This document shows positions 59,338 through 64,000 of a DNA stretch of 64,000 bases, piece after piece (positions within the stretch are counted from its first letter, which is position 1; every line of letters starts with the position of its first letter). The DNA is from Epiperipatus broadwayi (lineage: Eukaryota > Onychophora > Udeonychophora > Euonychophora > Peripatidae): NCBI GenBank assembly GCA_028023455.1, contig JAQFVV010012993.1:271093-335092 (forward strand), given 5' to 3'. A program made the translations under genes and the position numbers. Under the pieces are notes generated by a model. It saw only the letters and a list, made by a program, of their open reading frames with translations, was not told the origin of the DNA and did not search any database.

Positions 59338-59739
59338 GATTAATATAAATTTATTTGAACATATTTTAATATAAGATTTACATTTATAAAAAAATGATAA
59401 AATAACAATTTATAACCACATTAATAAATTATTTATTGCTATAAATAAATAAAAATTAAAAATTTAATATATTGTGTACATGTAATTATCCTTTAATCTC
59501 TTTTCATATACTAATGAAATACTCCAAAACTCATTTGAGTCAAGCCTCTATGGAAAGGTATAAAGATAGATATAACTTAATAGCACTAAGCCAGACTTTG
59601 GACAATTCTCACCAAAATCATAGTGCAGAAGAAATTAACAATTTGTTAACCAAATGAATATATAAAGATTAGAAGATATGCAAATTATGTGGAGAGAAAT
59701 GTAAATGTATAAATGTCAGATATTTTCTTTTTTTATAGT

Positions 59740-60700
59740 GGGATGCAAGACTCTTTCTGTTGATTGAATACACATCTCTTGCAATAACACATGCCTTCTT
59801 GAATTTTCTCTTTCAATAATCCTCTCTGTGCAGACATTAGATAAGGTGGGGAACATGTCCCACAATTAGCTCATGATCCAGAAAGATTCACTTTTGATCA
59901 TGGTTTTGTTTTACCTTTTTATAAAAATAGGTATGCTGAGTGATTTTCATGGATTTATTGGCTTGAGGTTCCTCATATTACACAGCACTGCAATCTGGAG
60001 AAGGTATGAAATCTGTGTAAACTATTTGGGGAGTGTGTTTGAATAGAGTTTAGTCTTTAGTGTTTTTAAGCAGATTGTTAAGAGAAGGAGGTGATCTAAA
60101 AGCTTCTCGAAAAGTATCTGCACAAATTTTCAGAAGTCTTGTTCAAATATTGGAGAATGTAAGGGAGGCTAATCCATGGGCTTGCATGGGATATCATTGC
60201 TATAGGTTTTGTTAATTATCATATAAAACTTTTTTTACTAAATTAATTAATGTAAAATAATTGTATCCCTAATATTTTTAATGAATTCTTCGATGGTAGA
60301 TTTTCTACAGGCCTCATATTTACAAAGTTTTTGTGTTTCTATGTAAAAAAAAAACCCTTAGCCCTGCCATTTTGTGTTTGAATAGAACATTAGATTTGGA
60401 GTAAATGACTCCTCTGACTTGAATTGGTTTCATGATTATTTTATAGTCAAGCATAGATTAGTTTCTTTAAATTTATAAATCCCAAAAGACTATGCCTTGA
60501 TATTTATCTCTACTTCCACAGTCCATTCACATGGAGATTCTTTCTTAAGTTCTGTGAGAATGTATCTAATTTTATCTTTTGCCACATGTATAAATACATC
60601 ATAAGAAATACCAAAAAGTTGATGCAAAATTCATTCTTTTCACATTTTATGAGATGACTACTGAGCATTTAGTCCTGAGAAAGAATAAATTCAACAAAGT
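59740..60700 (-). pseudogene. Possible degraded retroelement coding remnant
   Basis: Minus-strand translation contains longer protein-like stretches than the background: KDKIRYILTELKKESPCEW (near 60530-60590), STIEEFIKNIRDTIILH (near 60245-60295), and FLDHELIVGHV and RKFKKACVIARDVYSINRKS (near 59750-59900). The last two recall the end of PLE GIY-YIG proteins (LDHE, then a basic stretch, then LNRD-like). Frames shift between blocks. The match is by resemblance only. Confidence 0.25.
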
Positions 60701-61010
60701 GTTTAATGAAAGAGGAGGGAGAAAAAACTTATTTTTCTTTTATAAAAAGTTTTTTTTTTTTTTTCAAAATGGAATTCCAATCCCTGAATGCTATTGGATA
60801 AAAGACTAAAATTAAATTGACATTTTTCACTGGAAGAGTGCTCATAATTCTTATTCTAATTATTATAAACCAATCATTCATTTTTAATACAATATTTTAA
60901 CTATTTTTGGAAATTAATGATAATAATTTCAAATACATATTTGTCTCTACTGAACTTAATGTAATTAGAAGAGATTTGAACTCAGACTTTCAAACTCCCT
61001 ATATATAAAT

Positions 61011-61290
61011 GATGTCCAATATATATATATTTCATGCTGAATCAGTACTCATCAGTCGGTCGAGATCATCATTTTACACACATATATATATATATATATA
61101 ATCAATGCTCATTTTACATTAAGATAGCAAGTCCTCAAATTTTAATGAACAAACTTCAATCTTCTCCACATTCCAATTCTTCAGTGATCCATATCATTAA
61201 AAATCTGATGATGGAATATTCAAAGCCTTTGTTGATTCCAATAGCATTGCCATATCCATGTTGACTTTAAGTCACTCTGACCCATCACAT
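61011..61290 (-). repeat. U repeat, diverged minus copy 1
   Basis: On the minus strand: AAAATCTGATGATGG's complement region, CATTAAAATTTGAGGA, GCTATCTTAATGTAAAATGAGCATTGAT, the hammerhead-like motif (61016-61060) and TTGGACATC. Same order as in the 8-kb copies but 25-30% diverged by eye. Confidence 0.7.
61016..61060 (-). ncRNA. Hammerhead-ribozyme-like motif (copy e)
   Basis: Minus strand: ACCGA, CTGATGA (61055-61049), G then a helix II with CTG/CAG (loop ATT), GAAA (61033-61030), an AT-only helix III, then TTGGA. Here the pair next to the core is G with T, which is acceptable, unlike T with T in copies a-d. Helix I has one G-T pair. Confidence 0.5.
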
Positions 61291-61375
61291 ATAGTACTAT
61301 TTTAAATACACAGAAATGAAATGGACAGAATACAGTAATATTTAAATACAATGTAATTAGAATGGATGTGAAAAA

Positions 61376-61600
61376 GATAAATGATCTCCAATATACATAT
61401 GTCATGCTGAACCAGAACTCATCAGCTGGCCCAAATACTCATCCCCCACACATGTATGTATTCAGGGTTCGATTTATATTAAGATATCAAATCCTCAAAC
61501 TTTACTGGGCTTCAATCTTCTCCACCTTTCAACTCTCCAGTCATCCATGACATTAAAAATCTGATGATGAAACACTCCAAGCCCATTTATTCTGCCAATT
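61376..61600 (-). repeat. U repeat, diverged minus copy 2
   Basis: Parallel to copy 1 about 370 bp earlier; landmarks ATGTCATGGATGACTGG, CCCAGTAAAGTTTGAGGATT and TTGATATCTTAATATAAATCG on the minus strand, then the ribozyme-like motif. Confidence 0.7.
61385..61430 (-). ncRNA. Hammerhead-like motif with broken core (copy f)
   Basis: Minus strand: CCAG, CTGATGA (61425-61419), GTTCTG/CAGCAT helix II, then GACA (61403-61400) instead of GAAA, then TATGTATA and TTGGAGA. Helices I and II pair well; the A-to-C change in the core should abolish cleavage. Confidence 0.45.
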
Positions 61601-61639
61601 CCTTTGCTGTGTATTTAAAATGAACATATTAAGATACTA

Positions 61640-61885
61640 TATGTGAGGGTGGAGTAGATTGGAGCCTGTCCATTAAAGTTGAAGATTTGCTATCTTAATA
61701 TAAACTGAGCACTGATTATATATTTGTGTGGGAGATAATGACCTGGATCAACTGATGATTATTAATACAGTACAAAATACATATATCAGAAAGAATTAAA
61801 CTTTTTCACATGTATAGACATATATGAGATAGAGTCAATAGCTGAATGTTGCTTAAAAGTCTGTATTCAAATCCTCTATAATTAC
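61640..61885 (+). repeat. U repeat, decayed plus copy
   Basis: GATTGGAGCCTGTCCATTAA, GCTATCTTAATATAAACTGAG and GGATCAACTGATGATTATTAA follow in U order on +. After CTGATGA (61757-61763) the helix II and GAAA parts are no longer recognisable. Together with the two minus copies it forms an inverted arrangement like that at 7.5-8.7 kb. Confidence 0.65.
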
Positions 61886-61889
61886 ATCT

Positions 61890-63830
61890 AATTTCCAAGT
61901 ATATTACATTATATTTGTATTTTAATATTAAAATCTTGTGAGTAAATCAGTTTACATATTACTAATAGCTATTATCATATTATTGTGTGTAACATTATCA
62001 TTTACAAAATATATCAGGATTTTACAAAATTTAGGGCAATTTAAATGCTACTAGATATGTAACTATTTATCAAAAATTTATGTGGCTAGAGTAATATTAA
62101 AACTAGTAAACACTATATATTAATTCTTAATTCCTAAGGATTTAAGCTCATTTAACTATGATGCTAATAACAAGACTTTTATATCTTTTATTTAAATAAA
62201 GTTTCCTTAGGATATGACTGAATTAAAATGGGCCTTTTGTGACTGCATTCAGCTCATATCATATAACTGTAGTTGTTTAACAAGTATGGATGAGCTTTCT
62301 CAAAGCGTTTTAATAAATAGTATTTACTTAAATGTTTCTAAAGAAGTTATAAAGAAAACTTGGAAATTGTAATTAAAATTATATGACTATATTCTTGATC
62401 CAAATCATGAAGGTAATGTGGGTAATAATAGAAATGCAAATCATCATTTATAAATAAAGAATTATTAAATTAAGTCATGTGACATTTGACTTGATTTTTT
62501 GTAAATAATGAATAAAGAATTTTATTAGCAAAATATTAAAATAAAAACTATTAAAATGAAATACGAATACATCTAAATGAAATAAGAATAATAGCTTAAA
62601 TCACATTCTCTTAAATATATTTAAATATGTGTTGTTAGTAAAATAATATCAGATAGACTAAAATGAAGTTAGATTATGTATTGCTAGACATAAATAAACA
62701 CACTAGACATGAACAAATCATAAATATAATAGCAAAATTAGGAGACTCATTTATATTTTATAAGATGTTAAGTATTTTTTTATAGGAATTCTACATCTCT
62801 ACTGGTATATATTTGGATTTCAGTTCTGTATTTCTGGATACAAAATTTAACCCTTTATAGAACACATATAGTAAGTCAACCTGGTCATAGCATTTTATAT
62901 ATAACACAAAGATCGAAAACAATAAATTCCATATGTGACATTTAGCCATAGACTTAACCCTTTATTTATAACTACTTTTTACATTATTATTTTATGGGAA
63001 AACTTTAAACATTATTTATAACTATGAAGTACATTTGTATAATATGATGCCATTATACTATAATATTATCAACTTAGAAAGGTAAAGATAAGACTTCTAA
63101 AATAAGAGCATCTCTAAACAAATATGAATAATAAGAATGAAAATAGCAACCAATCTTTAACAATAAGTACATATGCAAACATTTTAATATTAATTAAAAT
63201 ACTTTAAATACACTACATACAATAAATAAAATATTGAAGTGATGCATATATGCTTGCTTCATTTTCTTTAACTTGTGCCCTTTTCCCCTTTCTAATGTTT
63301 TTATATGACTCACACACATAAATAATTGGTATGTGCAATTATATAATGTATTAAATTAGAAAAAGTTCAAAGTAAATCTGGGAAGGGAAAATAAATTTAA
63401 AAGGTTAAATAATTATTTAGACCCAAACTAAGGAAAACAATATGAAAAGGTTTGTTAATGGAAATAATCCATTAAGTTAAGTAAGAGTTGATGCCTTATT
63501 TAATATCAATAATAAAAATCAATAAAATAGTTACATTTTGACAACTTTACAGCAAAAACATGACAAAAAGGTGTCAAAAGTAAAAATAAAAACAAAAGGG
63601 CAGGAAATGGACACGGGAAATAATTAGAAAATAGAAGCAATTGGAAAATTAATTAATCAAATGGAAAATATAAAAATTCATTAAAGTAGCGAATAATATG
63701 TAATGCCCGTAAGGCATTTTAAAAATAATATATAAACACCTGAGAATATATTGAAAAGGTATTTAAAGATTAAAAGAAGAAGGTTATTAAAGGGGTTATT
63801 AAAAATTATTGCAGATATAGAAAAAATAAT
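61890..63830. other. AT-rich DNA, nothing recognised
   Basis: No gene or repeat recognised. A small perfect hairpin, AATGCC-CGTAA-GGCATT, lies at about 63702-63718. Confidence 0.4.
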
Positions 63831-63832
63831 AA

Positions 63833-64000
63833 CAGCCAGAGATGATAAAGTTCTTTACCAGAATAAATGAGTACTCAGATATTGGCTTCTCCCATATCAT
63901 CATAGGAGAAGAACAATATCCATATGTTGAGTCCAGTATGATTGCAGAGATGTCTAGGGCTCCAGATATCCAAATGCTGGTCCAGATGTACCTATTTACT
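63833..64000 (+). CDS. Open frame running off the window, possible exon
   Basis: After a stop at 63830-63832 the frame is open to the last base (about 56 codons), with an ATG at 63842. It reads MIKFFTRINEYSDIGFSHII, then GEEQYPYVESSMIAEMSRAP and DIQMLVQMYLFT. GC content rises well above the local background and codons are varied, both unusual here. ATAACAG just before could be a splice acceptor. One minus frame is also open over the same bases (about 60 codons), so strand is uncertain. I recognise no family; it may be a host exon or part of a mobile element continuing to the right. Confidence 0.3.

Noticed and set aside
1-64000. Bacterial-type features (operons, CRISPR, prophage)
   Set aside because: No tightly packed ORFs, ribosome-binding sites or regular direct-repeat arrays with spacers; the content is clearly that of an animal genome.

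Overview
The window is a 64 kb stretch of very AT-rich DNA (I estimate 70% or more) from the nuclear genome of an animal, most likely an invertebrate. I found no bacterial operons, no CRISPR array, no rRNA and no intact host gene. What can be recognised is almost all selfish DNA: RTE-type LINE fragments, a Penelope-like element (PLE) with a GIY-YIG domain, tRNA-derived SINEs, LTR elements, long palindromic (foldback) repeats and long (TA)n arrays. A spiralian such as a mollusc would fit the combination of tRNA-Lys-like SINEs, PLEs and hammerhead-bearing repeats, but the sequence alone does not fix the taxon.

Layout. 0.5-2.6 kb: two palindromic repeats with a degenerate hammerhead-like core, then a 173-bp insertion with a 30-bp perfect inverted repeat. 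4.2-5.3 kb: a LINE endonuclease fragment, then a 153-bp tandem duplication. 6.9-9.2 kb: a large palindrome with LINE 3' ends as outer arms and a cluster of hammerhead-like repeats ('U' repeats) inside. 13.2-15.9 kb: a LINE whose 5' part is inverted relative to its 3' part, as expected from twin priming. 16.0-20.2 kb: a solo LTR that contains a 647-bp PLE. 24.6-34.9 kb: the central object, a 10.3-kb LTR element on the minus strand with two LTRs of about 3.25 kb, a polypurine tract, a primer-binding-like site and one long gag-position reading frame (interrupted by one stop codon) whose C-terminal part is a coding tandem repeat. No pol is visible. 38-46 kb: foldback repeats (one carrying a small SINE) and two tail-to-tail LINE fragments, one carrying a U repeat with an 11-bp target duplication inside its reverse transcriptase region. 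48.8 and 51.0 kb: two tRNA-derived sequences, the second a complete 107-bp SINE with an 18-bp target duplication. 58.4-59.3 kb: a 607-bp palindrome. 61-61.9 kb: more U repeats. The last 160 bases hold an open frame that runs off the window.

How the parts relate. The insertions are nested, so a relative order of events can be read: PLE into solo LTR, SINE into foldback repeat, U repeat into LINE. Three or four sequence-distinct repeat groups carry a CUGAUGA...GAAA arrangement resembling the hammerhead ribozymes known from PLEs and metazoan retrozymes. The LTR element with its very long LTRs, no visible pol and repeat-coding ORF resembles a non-autonomous 'LARD' type element. These two systems, and the tiny SINE family, are the most promising objects here. 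All readings were made by eye, without searches or folding software.
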